Shown here: one piece after another, positions 24,225 to 41,192 of the stretch | How the letters are laid out: the number at the start of each line of letters is the position of its first letter | Position numbering within the stretch: position 1 is the first letter of the stretch | Assembly: GCF_901709675.1 (NCBI RefSeq) | Contig: NC_051096.1 | Coordinates: 1,417,001 to 1,481,000 of the forward strand | Direction of reading: 5' to 3' | Length of the DNA stretch: 64,000 bases | Source of the DNA: Syngnathus acus | Taxonomy: Eukaryota > Chordata > Actinopteri > Syngnathiformes > Syngnathidae | Notes under the pieces: model-generated | Seen by the model: only the letters and a program-made list of their open reading frames with translations | Database searches by the model: none | Told to the model about the DNA's origin: nothing | Program-made: the position numbers and the translations under genes

Positions 24225-24295
24225 CTTGAACAGATCAGTCCGTGGCTATTATACGTCAGCACGGCCGCCATATTGGATGTGGCAGATCTGCTGTA
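24225..24295 (-). other. Candidate upstream noncoding exon with a YY1-like motif
   Basis: On the minus strand, ATATGGCGGC (24273-24264) lies in a short GC-rich island and is followed by a textbook donor, CAAG then GTAAGT, with the exon ending at 24225. YY1 sites of this form commonly sit just downstream of TATA-less start sites. It may be an alternative 5' exon of rprd1a or a separate short transcript. The upper limit is approximate. Confidence 0.35.
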
Positions 24296-24552
24296 AGTTA
24301 CTACACGTAAAAGGACTGACACATCTTTTGTAGAAATTTAATATTTTATGGGGAAATAATCTTATTTATGCCTATAATGTAACCAATCCCATCTTCAAGC
24401 TAGAGATCTTGCCATTGCCTAAGCAGGTTTACATTCATGCCTGAAACATTGTATGAATTCATTCTTGTCCATCCAAGTGTTGTTGCCGCACACTGAGCTA
24501 CTCACATGCGATGCTATATTCATTAGTATCACGAAATGTCAGTTGTATTGCA

Positions 24553-25959
24553 TTAAGCAACTTTTAATCTTTCTGGAACGGGCATGAATTTCCCTGCACC
24601 AGCTTCCTGATCACGGTACTTCTCAATCAAAGCGTCGAGGGATGTTACGGCCTCTGAGAATAAACTCTCCTCCATCCCATCGACTTCGAGGTAATGATGT
24701 AAGTGTGCCTTCTTCCGATAAAGTTTTTGGAATCGTTCTCTCATCTCCATGAATGTGGATTTGATAGTAGTAGTGTTGGCCAGGGCTAACAGGGATTGAG
24801 AGAGACCAACAGGGGGCACAGAACAAAGACTTGTCTTCCAGCCTTCCGGGTTCCATGACACAAAGCGCACCGTGGGCTTTAACCTCTCAATATTCCTGCG
24901 CAGGTCTGACACTTGAGCATCCCCCCTAAGCATGAGGGCACAGCCAAAGTAGAGACTGCGCTTTGGCTCTGCTTTGATCAACTGGTGGCCTTTGCTGAAG
25001 ACATCGCTAAAGAGCTTGTCCATTCTTCTTATCGGGTGGCTGACCCGCGCAAGTCTGTAGACAGGACTTAGACTTGGAACCAGATAGTGTAATCGAGGGA
25101 AAGGAACCAGGTTCATGGCAATTTCATTCAGATCCATATTGAGGGAACCCTCAAAACGGGCAGAACTGGTAAGGTTGAGTAGCATGTTAGCAACAATGTC
25201 ATTCATAGCATCAAAAGGCTTTTCAGAGCCCGTCAGCCTGTCCTTTGCTGAGGTGATGTTGCCTTTCGCGTGTTGTGTGCCATGGCATGCGTGTTCCGTG
25301 TTCAAAATGTCCACCAGTGCCTGGTTCTCTACCAGCAGAACACAGTCAGCATTCTCTGTGAGCTCTCTCATGGCCAGCATACTGTTGTAGGGTGACACAA
25401 TGACATCGTCATCCACAGATGGACAGACAGGTATGACAATGCGACACACCTCGGGAAATTCATCCTTAAGAAGGCGCAGTACTTTGGTCCCGAGCCCTGA
25501 ACCTGTACCTCCTCCCATTGAGTGGATCAGAAAAAAGGATTGCAGACAGTGACACTGCTCTGCTGCCCTCCTCAGCTGATCCACAATCTCGTCCTTATAG
25601 GTCGAACCGTAAGTCAGGTGGCCAGCTGCCCAGTTGTTGCCCGCACCTGACACGCCCGTGAGGAGCTGAGTGCTGTCAAAAAGCTCTCGCAAAGGCCCTT
25701 TCAGGAACTCACCGATCACACCCTCCTCCATGTCCAGCAGCACCGCTCTCGCTTTCAGCTGATGGATTCTCCCACTAGCAGAACCACAACAGACCCCATT
25801 CCAGCTCACCGAGTCCACATTGCGAAAAAAGGTGCCGGTGGTGTCGTCATACAATCCGCTTTGGTTGTAATGGGCATGCTCTTGCAAAGCCAGGTCCCAA
25901 AAGCGACAACCGATCTGGTTTCCACACTGTCCAATTTGAACTACAACAGACTGGGTCAT
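24553..25959 (-). CDS. tube1: Tubulin epsilon chain, encoded in one exon
   Basis: Epsilon-tubulin is a centriolar/basal-body tubulin needed for triplet microtubule formation and centriole stability. One uninterrupted 468-residue frame begins MTQSVVVQIGQCGNQIG, the family start including the N-terminal nucleotide-binding QCGNQIG. The tubulin signature GGGTGSG is at residues 149-155, after FFLIHS. The diagnostic epsilon block NMDLNEIAMNLVPFPRLHYL is present, as are FVSWNPEGWKTSLCSVPPVG and YRKKAHLHHYLEVDGMEES. Length is close to the human protein (about 475). No frameshift, stop or missing core residue is seen, so it looks functional. Human TUBE1 has many introns, so the intronless form suggests a retrogene or wholesale intron loss. 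I see no clear residual poly-A tract at its 3' side. Its promoter presumably lies in 25960-26100. Confidence 0.96.
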   Translation of the reverse strand: MTQSVVVQIGQCGNQIGCRFWDLALQEHAHYNQSGLYDDTTGTFFRNVDSVSWNGVCCGSASGRIHQLKARAVLLDMEEGVIGEFLKGPLRELFDSTQLLTGVSGAGNNWAAGHLTYGSTYKDEIVDQLRRAAEQCHCLQSFFLIHSMGGGTGSGLGTKVLRLLKDEFPEVCRIVIPVCPSVDDDVIVSPYNSMLAMRELTENADCVLLVENQALVDILNTEHACHGTQHAKGNITSAKDRLTGSEKPFDAMNDIVANMLLNLTSSARFEGSLNMDLNEIAMNLVPFPRLHYLVPSLSPVYRLARVSHPIRRMDKLFSDVFSKGHQLIKAEPKRSLYFGCALMLRGDAQVSDLRRNIERLKPTVRFVSWNPEGWKTSLCSVPPVGLSQSLLALANTTTIKSTFMEMRERFQKLYRKKAHLHHYLEVDGMEESLFSEAVTSLDALIEKYRDQEAGAGKFMPVPERLKVA

Positions 25960-32633
<6,674 letters not shown>

Positions 32634-32813
32634 ATGGACGACATCCAGGTTGTTGAATCCAAACCTCTGCTGGTGGATAGGGAGCTGCCTGTACGTATTC
32701 ATATGATTGCTCCTTATTTTTGCCTTGTCACCACGTCCCATAATTTGAGGGCACGCTCCCTCGCGATATTTGATTAGTCGCATGCTAATTGTGCTGTAAC
32801 TTGAAGTTATTTT

Positions 32814-32849
<36 letters not shown>

Positions 32850-35800
32850 GTGCGTGTGTGCGTGTGTGCGTGCGTGCGTGCGTGCGTGTGTGCGTGTGTT
32901 GCAGGGTCTGAGGGAGGCGGTGCAGCAGCTTGCTATCAAGGTACGCTAGCACACACGCGGGACATTTATTAGCTCGCTATCAAATTACACTAGCACTGAT
33001 TAGCCATCTTATCTGGACCGGCGACCTTTGTCACATGACCCAGTTAGCTTGGGCCGGCCTAGCACCATCTAGCAGCAAAATGAGTAAGCGATCATCATCG
33101 TCACGGTGATCTCGTTTTCCCACAAATCAAATATGGGCTTGGCTAATCAAGTTTGCCTGCTTCTGTATGTCGGCTTTTTTCTACGGCGATTTGGTAATTA
33201 TTTTGTTTATTCAAATGTATTCTTTTGTTATATGAACATTTATGTCTTCATATAAAGATCTTTGGAAAACTCAGATATGTTCCTTCCGTGCTGAAAGGTA
33301 CCTGACAACATAAGCACAGCCTTTTTTGTCGTGCCTTAGGCAGATCGATTTCATCACAGTGGTGATTGCAGACAAACGCAGCAACTTGTTTGTGCCACGA
33401 AGGTGGCGGGATTACGACTCGCCCGGGCCCAGCCTACGTGCTGGTGTGCTCGTGCGGCGTGGGCGTGGTCGCAGATGACGCCTGGGTGTTTACGTCTGGT
33501 AAACGGGTCATCCTCGTCTCTCACTTGAGGAGGATGAAAAACAAAAGTAGGAAAATCAACAAGCACAAAGGTGCCATTGGTGTGTATGTTGAAATCTGAC
33601 ATCCACGCAAACATATATTTTGCAAATGATTGAAACAAGATCTTACTGTGTTACAATTGGTGTGGTTCAAGAGTAGTCCCCTGTGGTGCCCCTCATGCTT
33701 CTGACCTTCTATTAACTCGAGGGACACTTTTATAAATTGGACTTATTCCCTTGACTGGTAGAATATTTTCAGAATCTCACAGCTGCACAAACACACAGCA
33801 TCTTTGTTTTGTCGGCCATTTTAAGAAGACTGTTGGTGAACGACCGCGAACCCGCCGCCTGGTCCCGACAATCCAATTTAAGGATCTCTCCATCTGGATT
33901 TAGCTTGTTTTGACCGGGTCGCAAGGCACCACGGGAGGTCAGGGGGCTTACGGCTTAGCGCTATAAACGCCTCGAACCGATCCGCGCCACCCAGCCTGCA
34001 CTTGGGACCTTCGCCGTTCGTACCCATCTCGAGTTTCCCGCAAAGATGGTTCTGGACGATTCCGACGTGGAGATGATTGTGGCCGACGTTGAAGTTGCAG
34101 TGAGTCTGCGTGCTGGGATTTTGTCCGATGTTTTTTAGATGGGGCGTTTTGCTGCGGTTTGTCAGCTGCTGGGACAGAAATGTGGAGTGGTTACAAGGAA
34201 CCAGTTTGCAAATGAAGTTCTATATGTTCTATACAGTTGAAGAGTAATAATTGTTGGTGTAATGTGCATCGCTTACTCTGCTGTAAAACAACTAGAGCCA
34301 CTTTAGTTGAATTAATATTGTAACTGATTTTAATATAAGGACAACCTTACAAAGTATTTTGAAGCCAGCAGTTTTCAGGGTGTCTAAAGTAGTGTTTTGG
34401 CGTGATTTTGGAAGGAGCATGACGTGGAGACGGCGTATGGACGACTCCACTGCACCATGCGGGGCATTCCCAAAGGCGAGCGGCCCGTCATCCTCACCTT
34501 TCACGACATCGGGCTCAACCGTAAGGCGCGCCTGCACGCTGCGACTCTTCCTCACGCTAGTCACCTTCCTCATCGTCATCATTTTCTTGCGGGCAGACAA
34601 GACGTGCTGGGACTCGCTGTTCCAGCATGAGGACATGCTGGAGATCCTGCACCACTTTGCTGTGTGTCACGTGGATGCGCTGGGGCAGCATGAGGGCGCC
34701 AACACCTTTTCTACCGGGTAAGCCAAACGCACGCACACACTTGCGCCGGTGACCTTTGACACGACGACCAGATCAGGGCAAGATGTGTTACAAATTTCAT
34801 ATGACAACTTGCATTGTATTTTTTATTAGTGATATTTTTTAAATTTGACACTTCCTCCAGCTACGAGTATCCGTCCATGGACGAGCTCTCCGAGACGCTC
34901 CCGCTGGTGCTGAAGCATTTTGGGTAGGTTGAAACGCTCGCTTGTTAAATTGCAGACGTGCCAGATTGTTGTTGGGACTTGCTCTAATAGCTTGTGTGTG
35001 TGTGCGTGTGTGTGCGTGTGTGCACGCTGCAGGCTGAAGTCTGTTATTGGATTAGGGATGGGAGCCGGAGCTTTCATGCTGACCAAATTTGCTGTAAGCC
35101 ACAAACACACACACACATCTCTTCTTCCTCGGCCGAGCTTAATCATTGACTGAAAATCAATCATCCTCCTCCTTTTTGATGATTTTGGCAACACACCTCC
35201 ACAATGTCTCGAGACCGTTCCAAGGTCAAACGTTCACCACGGCGATGCATTCATTTTTCACCAAAAATATCATCCATCCATTCATTTTCTGAACCGCTCA
35301 GACCCCACGGGGGTCGCGGGAGTGCTGGAGCCTATCCCAGCCGTCAACAGGCAGTAGGCGGGGGACACCCTGAACTGGTTGCCAGCCGATCGCAGGGCAC
35401 ACAGAGACAAACAACCATTTGCACTCGCACCCAGGGACAATTTGGAGTCTTCAATCGGCCTACCAAGCATGTTTTTGGGATGTGGGAGGAAACCGGAGTG
35501 CCCGGAGAAAACCCACGCGGGCCCGGGGAGAACATGCAAACTCCACACAGGGAGGGCCGGAGGTGGAATCGAACCCGCACCCTCCTAACTGTGAGGTGGA
35601 CGTGCTACTCAGTGGGCCACCAAGCCGCCCCAAAAATGTCATATTGAAGTAAAAACAAAACCGCTCCTGACTGCCACAGTGACTTTGTGTTTTTAAGAAA
35701 AATATTTGCATGATTAGAAGCTCGGACGCAACAATGGTCTGAGTATGATGAACTGTTTGTCTAACTGATTGTAATGTTTGCTCTGAACCCGGTAGCTGGA

Positions 35801-37644
35801 GTACCCGAAAATGGTGGAAGGTTTGGTGCTGATCAACATCAACCCGTGCGCCGAGGGCTGGATGGACTGGGCTGCGCACAAGGTCATCCATTGAAAATAA
35901 AAGAAAGAAATTCAATTAGAGATGCGGTTCTCAAAACGATCTCATTGTGACTTCAGATTAGTGGCTGGACCCACGCCTTGCCCGACCTGATTATCAGCCA
36001 CCTCTTCGGAAAGGTGAGCATCATGGCGCTTTTTGTTCCAATATGCTAACGGAAGCTAACGGATGTCAAATGTGAATCCGGCAGGAGGAGATCCACCACA
36101 ACCAGGACATGGTGGCCACATACCGCCACCATGTGATGAGGGACATGAACCAGTTCAACCTGCAGCTCTTCGTCAAGGCCTACGAAAGGTGAAAGGTCAC
36201 ATTGCCTTTGTAGGTCGCTGAGAATTTCCAATTTAATTTTCGTTTGTTTTTTTTAAGTCGGCGGGACCTGGAGATCGAGAGGCCGGTGCCAGGAAGCAAC
36301 ACCAGAACCCTCAAGTGAGTCAGCGCCGTTTGCGTTTGTTTGCTTCATCCCAAAACCCTGCTCATGCGTGACCTTTGAACCCAGGTGTCCTTCCCTTTTG
36401 GTGGTCGGGGACAGCTCGCCTGCCGTGGATGCCGTGGTGAGGAACACGCCGCAATTCATTGCTTGAAACTAATTTAAGACTTCAACTTAATTTAAGACCC
36501 CAACTAGAAGCCCCAATTTGAAGCCAAATGTCTGACCGGTAATTTGAAAGCCTGATACGGGCTGGAAAGGGTCATTTTGAAACCTTCAACCTGTCTGAAA
36601 CCCGACTTTGTAAACCTGAGCCTGTCTACTTTTCATGTGTTGTGCATGCAGGTGGAGTGCAACACCAAACTGGACCCCACAAAAGCGACCCTGCTTAAGG
36701 TGCGAGCGTTAGGCTACTTGAGGCTACTTGCTATCGTCACGGAAACGGCACGCGTGTCTGCGTGTGTGTGCGTGTGTGTGTGTGCGTGTGCGTGCGTGTG
36801 TGTGTGTGTGCGTTTACCTGGTAACATATTAACCGGCGCCAGTGCCCAATCTGCCCCATCTGACCTACTTGCGGCGACCTCTGGCTCAGGTCCGACAGGC
36901 CAAAATGTTGGCTGCGTGCTGATGTGGCGTTTAATGGCCCTGTGGAGAAAATAACGTCAGCTCTTTAATGGCCTTTTTTCTGCTTCTCGTTTCACCTGCT
37001 TTAGTCATTTGATTTAATATTTTATTTCCTTTCAGATGGCCGACTGTGGAGGCATGCCCCAGATTGACCAGGTGCGTGTGACTTCAAATGTCCATTCATC
37101 AATGTAGAAATGGACAAGACTTACTTTGGCATTGTGCTTTTGTTTTTTGATAGCCCGCCAAGCTGACGGAGGCGTTTAAGTACTTCATTCAGGGCATGGG
37201 ATACAGTGAGTACATCTTGCGCTTTGCTCATACTCGACTGCCCTCTTGTGGTCAAATGAGGGGCTACCAAAAATCACTGCCAAGGCAGCGTTTGTTGGCA
37301 ATACAATCACATTATGCAAGACAGATCAGCAATACTATCTGCCCAATTTGATGGGACACCAATTTAATTTTCCACTTGTGTTTGTTGTGGCAGTGCCGTC
37401 AGCCAGTATGACCCGCCTGGTGCGCTCTCGCACGGCCTCGGGTTCCAGCGTGACATCCTTCGAGGGTTCACGCTCGCGCTCACACACCCACGAGGGCAAC
37501 CGCTCGCGCGCGCACACCAATGAGGGCCCGCGCTCACGCTCACACACGGCCGAGCACCTGCGGGGTCACACCCCTGCCGCCGCCACCGACGCTGCCCCCG
37601 CCGTGGACCAGGGCATGCTCAAGACCCCCGAAGTCTCCTGCTAA
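32634..37644 (+). CDS. ndrg1: N-myc downstream regulated 1
   Basis: NDRG1 is a stress- and hypoxia-responsive cytoplasmic protein with an alpha/beta-hydrolase fold but no active triad. Exons: 32634-32690, 32905-32940, 34415-34520, 34597-34717, 34861-34923, 35033-35093, 35796-35882, 35957-36013, 36085-36188, 36258-36314, 36385-36436, 36652-36699, 37036-37071, 37154-37205 and 37394-37644, giving 1188 bp (395 aa). The start [13 protein letters not shown] parallels the human start. Core motifs include [24 protein letters not shown], the degenerate nucleophile elbow GLGMGAGAF (no GxSxG serine), [14 protein letters not shown] and [18 protein letters not shown]. The C-terminus has three decapeptides with the SGK1-type R-x-R-x-x-T motif (RSRSHT, RSRAHT, RSRSHT), the hallmark that separates NDRG1 from NDRG2-4, and ends EVSC. 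An AG at 32614 just before the start-codon exon suggests an upstream noncoding exon. It is convergent with ccn4. The a/b paralogue is not resolved. Confidence 0.96.
32815..32899 (+). repeat. TG/TGCG tract ending five bases before an ndrg1 acceptor
   Basis: An 85-bp run of gt and gtgc units occupies the polypyrimidine position of the acceptor (TTGCAG) for the 36-bp exon 32905-32940. Simple-sequence instability is expected. Confidence 0.9.
33436..33467 (+). promoter_or_regulatory. EGR1-type site and hypoxia-response cores upstream of ndrg1 exon 1b
   Basis: An exact EGR1 consensus GCGTGGGCG is at 33457-33465. RCGTG cores (the HIF-binding core) are at 33436-33440, 33457-33461 and 33463-33467. 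The cluster lies about 500 bp upstream of the TATA box at 33962. Mammalian NDRG1 is induced by HIF and EGR1. Function here is inferred from motifs only. Confidence 0.4.
33962..33967 (+). promoter_or_regulatory. TATA box for the alternative ndrg1 promoter
   Basis: GCTATAAACG centred here predicts a start site near 33990-33995, giving a 5' UTR of about 50 bases before the ATG at 34046. The surrounding 100 bp are GC-richer than the intron around it. Confidence 0.6.
34046..34099 (+). CDS. ndrg1: Alternative first coding exon of ndrg1 (isoform b N-terminus)
   Basis: Encodes [18 protein letters not shown], then a donor GTGAGT. It is 54 bp and phase 0, so it joins the shared exon at 34415 in frame, replacing the 93 bp of the two upstream coding exons and giving a 382-residue protein. 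The 18 residues are acidic and unlike the upstream N-terminus. A TATA box lies 84 bp upstream of the ATG, so it is likely driven by its own promoter. Usage is inferred; no transcript data are at hand. Confidence 0.75.
34993..35022 (+). repeat. TG tract adjacent to an ndrg1 acceptor
   Basis: A tgtgtgtgtgcgtgtg-type run ending about 10 bases before the acceptor GCTGCAG of exon 35033-35093. This is the second ndrg1 acceptor preceded by TG repeats. Confidence 0.85.
35268..35632 (+). mobile_element. L2-type LINE 3' tail (or L2-mobilised SINE)
   Basis: A 365-bp block with classic fish L2 tail phrases: gctggagcctatcccagc, gtgggaggaaaccggagt, gagaaaacccacgc and ggggagaacatgcaaactcc, ending near the ctcctaactgtgaggt block. 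No reverse-transcriptase frame is present, as expected for a 5'-truncated insertion. It lies in the ndrg1 intron between 35093 and 35796. Confidence 0.85.
36761..36811 (+). repeat. TG/CG microsatellite in an ndrg1 intron
   Basis: An alternating gtgtgcgtgtg tract of about 50 bp, 60 bp after the donor of exon 36652-36699. Confidence 0.85.
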
Positions 37645-38589
37645 TCCCGTCGCAATTAACTCCCTTTTTGTTTGCTGTACCTACCACTGTCAAAAGTTTT
37701 GTTTTTTTCATCTAGATTAAGAGGGTTGGACCTAAGATTTCGGGTTTGGTGATGATGTAGCGTGTAGGGGCATCGCTAGTGGCTGACAGAGCACAGAGGA
37801 AGCTTGTTGTGCATCATTATTTGTCTCCGTTTTTAGTACCAAAATGGACAAATATTCACATACGATCAGTTGTCCACATGCAAAAATCTCTTCAAATAAT
37901 AATCAGATCAGAGAGCACGGCGCCATCTGCTGGGTGGCACGACCGCTCCCTTCAGCTCTTGCTGCCCTCGTGGACCACGCCATGCCAACGGCAACTTTTT
38001 AACAAGATTTTCTTCAAACGTATTAAGGAAGGTTGAACCAGTTGAGTCTGGAGATGACGTGGTAGGTTGGAGGGGGTGGGGGTGAAGGAGAGCGCAGCGG
38101 AAGCTAGCTTTTTAAGCATCATTTTAGCTCATCCTGTTTTTATTTTGACAATACTGACATGCATTTTATTTCCTTCCGCTCGAAAAACTTTTGGGAGAAA
38201 GACGAAAATACGTTAAGGGACATGAGTTGCTTTTTTGTAATCCATACCACCAAATCGAAAAGCTTTATTAACAACGCCGGCAGACAAACGATTAACTGTT
38301 TTTATAAGGGTTTTTTTTTCAATACAATCAAGCACAAGGGAACAAAGCGTTGCCATGTAGTCGTTGACATTTCTGCGGCTTGTCATTTTGTTGTCATTAA
38401 TAACGGCGTCATGCTCTGTCGCTCTGACTTGCCACTTGCACTACGTTGGCAAACGTTTGCTTTTGTAGGAGCTGTGTAAAGATGCTGCTGCTCGAGCGGC
38501 ATAACAGTTTGTATTTATTAAGAAAAAAATGACATTAAAAAATGACTGTGTAACTCAGATGAGCTTAGTGTGTCGTCTTTTTTCTGCTT

Positions 38590-38632
<43 letters not shown>

Positions 38633-39117
38633 CAACAGCAGCAGGAACAACAACAAAAGCTCTCTATTTTGGGGTCCAATTCTAAAGGGTGTCCATTGTT
38701 CAGTTTGTCACGATTGCTGAGCCACATCTGCAACGTCAACAAACCAAACCAGACACTTACTTGGTGAACTTTAGCAGGTTCACACTTACTTCAGCAGAAC
38801 TTTAACAGAAGACTTGCTTGACGTGAGCAAACTCTCGGAGGTCATTTAGCTGCCGGTTGATGAGAAGCACCTGTGGCTAAAGGCAAACTGTGGCAGGCTT
38901 TTTACTTTCTGGACCTGTATTTGACATTTCAAAAATGAAATGTGCCAACTGTATTAAGGAACAATGTAGAGAGAGTATTTTAAAACGGCCATTAAAGTCA
39001 AATGTACTGGTTCGTGTTTTTTTTGGGCATTTCCAAGGCCTGTCAATTTTTACGATTTGAAAAATGACAAAATTAAAGTCTAATGCATCAGTCATCATTA
39101 TAAATATCATGCAGTTG
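37645..39117. other. ndrg1 3' flank and intergenic space up to the ccn4 3' end
   Basis: The region probably contains the ndrg1 3' UTR, but I see no clear AATAAA within the first 800 bp. An (AT)14 microsatellite followed by poly-T lies at 38593-38628. No coding feature is visible. Confidence 0.5.
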
Positions 39118-39203
39118 TTTATTTTTTCCATGTTTTTTTAGGGGGGCATTTCCAAGGCCTGTAAATGACAAAATTAAAGTCTAATGCATCCTTCAGCATT
39201 ATA
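39025..39203. repeat. Diverged local duplication downstream of ccn4
   Basis: Copy A 39025-39103 and copy B 39144-39203 share gggcatttccaaggcctgt and atgacaaaattaaagtc, then taatgcatc..cattata. Copy B lacks about 18 bp present in copy A. The candidate ccn4 polyadenylation signal lies between them. Confidence 0.75.
39118..39123 (-). terminator. Candidate ccn4 polyadenylation signal
   Basis: AATAAA on the minus strand, about 250 bp past the ccn4 stop ending at 39370. It is the first such hexamer after the stop that I noticed. Confidence 0.45.
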
Positions 39204-39369
39204 TCAGTTTTTTTTTTTTTTTTTTCCCCTTGTCTGATTGAGGGTGCAAAAAAAGAGCTGACACTGACATGAAAGTGCGGCCATCCATCCATCCATCTAT
39301 TTTGCCACTTTTTGTAACAACTTCTCAAGTCCCTTTTGCAAGGCATCAGCGGAGCGGGGCGGGGCTTAA

Positions 39370-41192
39370 TTAGTTGCTGACCTCGGGGTACCCGTAGTAA
39401 TTCTCCAGCTCGGCAAAGATGTCGTTGGGGTTCTTGCAGCTGAGGTTGCAAAAGCAAGCCTGTACCCACATCACCTTCCACGACACAGCCGAGCCGTCCG
39501 GGCACACAAAGTCCACATTCACCGTCTTAGATTTGTACGGAATGCAGCAGCGGTCGTCCGTGCACACGCCGCAGAACTTGGGCCGGTACTGCTTGGTGCT
39601 GGTGCAGCCCGAGATGCTCATGTTGGACGCACGCTCCTCGCGGTACACGTTCAAGCACTTCTTGCCCACCTGACGACCACAACGAGGACCACCAAGCAGC
39701 TTACCAAAATCTCATTGTCATAACGAGCGAGGAAAAAAAATGTCGGGGAGAAGGAAGAAGTAAGGGAAAACGGCAGGGGGGGTGCTGCGTCTATACCTTG
39801 ATGTGCTTGGTGATGTCGATGTCGCACGGCCGCAGGGTACACAGGCGCGACTCCTTGACCAACTCGCAGCGCCGGTTGGCATTGGAGACACGCAGAGACA
39901 GACCGCGCCCGCACGTCCTGGAGCAGGGACTCCAAGACGTGGTCTGGGTGACGCAGTTCTTGTGCCAGCTGCTCAGCTCAGCGGGGGGCGCTGACACATG
40001 CGGAAAACACGTGGACAAACCCCGACACAGCAAATTCAGCCATTTCATAAAAGCGCCGCTTTGTCGCCATCTTGTGGTGTGATTGTTGAGGCGAGTCGAA
40101 GAACTCATACCCATATTGCCTAGCGCGTGTGCAGCTCTGTTGTTTTCATCCATGTTCGACTCCACGGCGTGCCTGGGCGCCGTCTTGCGTCCCCTCTTGG
40201 GCTCGTCGCAGATCCACTCCTCGCAGCAGCGTCCCGGCACCTTGACGCGGCGCGGGTTCTGGCACCAGACGCGCGGCGGCTTGGACTGGGTGCAGAGCGG
40301 CACGCAGCCGATGGCGCCGTTGACGCACACGCACTGGTACTTGCAGCTGGGCTGGAAGCTCTGCCCGTTGCGGTAAATGACGCCGTCGTGCTCACAGCCG
40401 GTGCCCGTCGTGTCTAGCGGAAGGGGGCGGGGGGGAATTTGCGGATGACTGAGACGCTACACGGAGACGCTACACGGAGACTGCGAGCGAGCGACACTTA
40501 CATGCACACAAGCCCTTTTCGTACCTGGGCTTGTCCGAGCTGTAGTCACAGTAGAGCCCCCTGTGGTGGTCGCAGGTGTCGGCCTCATTGCACACCTCGC
40601 CCACCTGCCGGGCGCAGGCCTTGCAGCAGCCGCAGCCGTCCATCAGCAGGCTGACGCCCGGCGGGCAGGCGGTCGGCCGGGCGGGACACTCGCAAGGCCA
40701 GTGGCAGTAGCGCACGGGGGTGTAGGGTTCGGCCGACGGCGACGTGAGCGCCGCGGGCACAGCGGTGGCATTCTGCTGGGAGGACGTCTGTGGGACGCAA
40801 AGTGATAAAGACTCAAAACTGCTTTGTCCACTGCAGCAGTTTCTAGTAATCCACCGTCACGTAATCATTGTTGTCGAGTTTGTAAGGACAAAATGAAGCC
40901 ATCGCTGAATCCAGCAACAGTTTGCAGCATTAGAGGCGCAGTGACCCCTGATGGCCACATGAGGTCGCCAAAGCAGACTTGATCAAGAACACTGCTTCTA
41001 ATGTTTGGATGACTTATGATCGCCCCCCCACCCCCACCATGAAATATACGGATGACTTCTACGCATTCACTTGGACGAGTGCAGGCAGAAGCCAGAAAAA
41101 CAATCCGACCCTTTCCTGTATACCTGTTGAATCACGACTGCAGTTATAATCCACAAAAGGAGCCAACTCATCCCGGGCGAGTTGCCTGACAT
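39370..41192 (-). CDS. ccn4: Cellular communication network factor 4 (WISP1)
   Basis: A secreted matricellular protein acting in Wnt, bone and fibrosis signalling. Minus-strand exons: 41192-41124, 40787-40502, 40413-40111, 39990-39797 and 39669-39370, totalling 1152 bp (383 aa), one exon per domain as usual for CCN genes. Order: signal peptide ([15 protein letters not shown]); IGFBP-like domain with [12 protein letters not shown] and the CCN phrase [21 protein letters not shown] domain ([26 protein letters not shown]); a TSP1 repeat with [11 protein letters not shown]; and a C-terminal cystine knot ([34 protein letters not shown]). Complete VWC cysteines and the RKTAPR linker favour CCN4 over CCN6, and the convergent ndrg1 neighbour matches the human CCN4 locus. 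The first in-frame ATG of the signal exon with a sensible length is 41192; an internal Met lies 7 residues on. The linker between VWC and TSP1 ([15 protein letters not shown]) is longer than in human. Confidence 0.95.

Noticed and set aside
39370-41192. Assignment as ccn6 instead of ccn4
   Set aside because: The VWC domain has the complete cysteine set and the RKTAPR linker, and the convergent neighbour is ndrg1; CCN6 has lost VWC cysteines.
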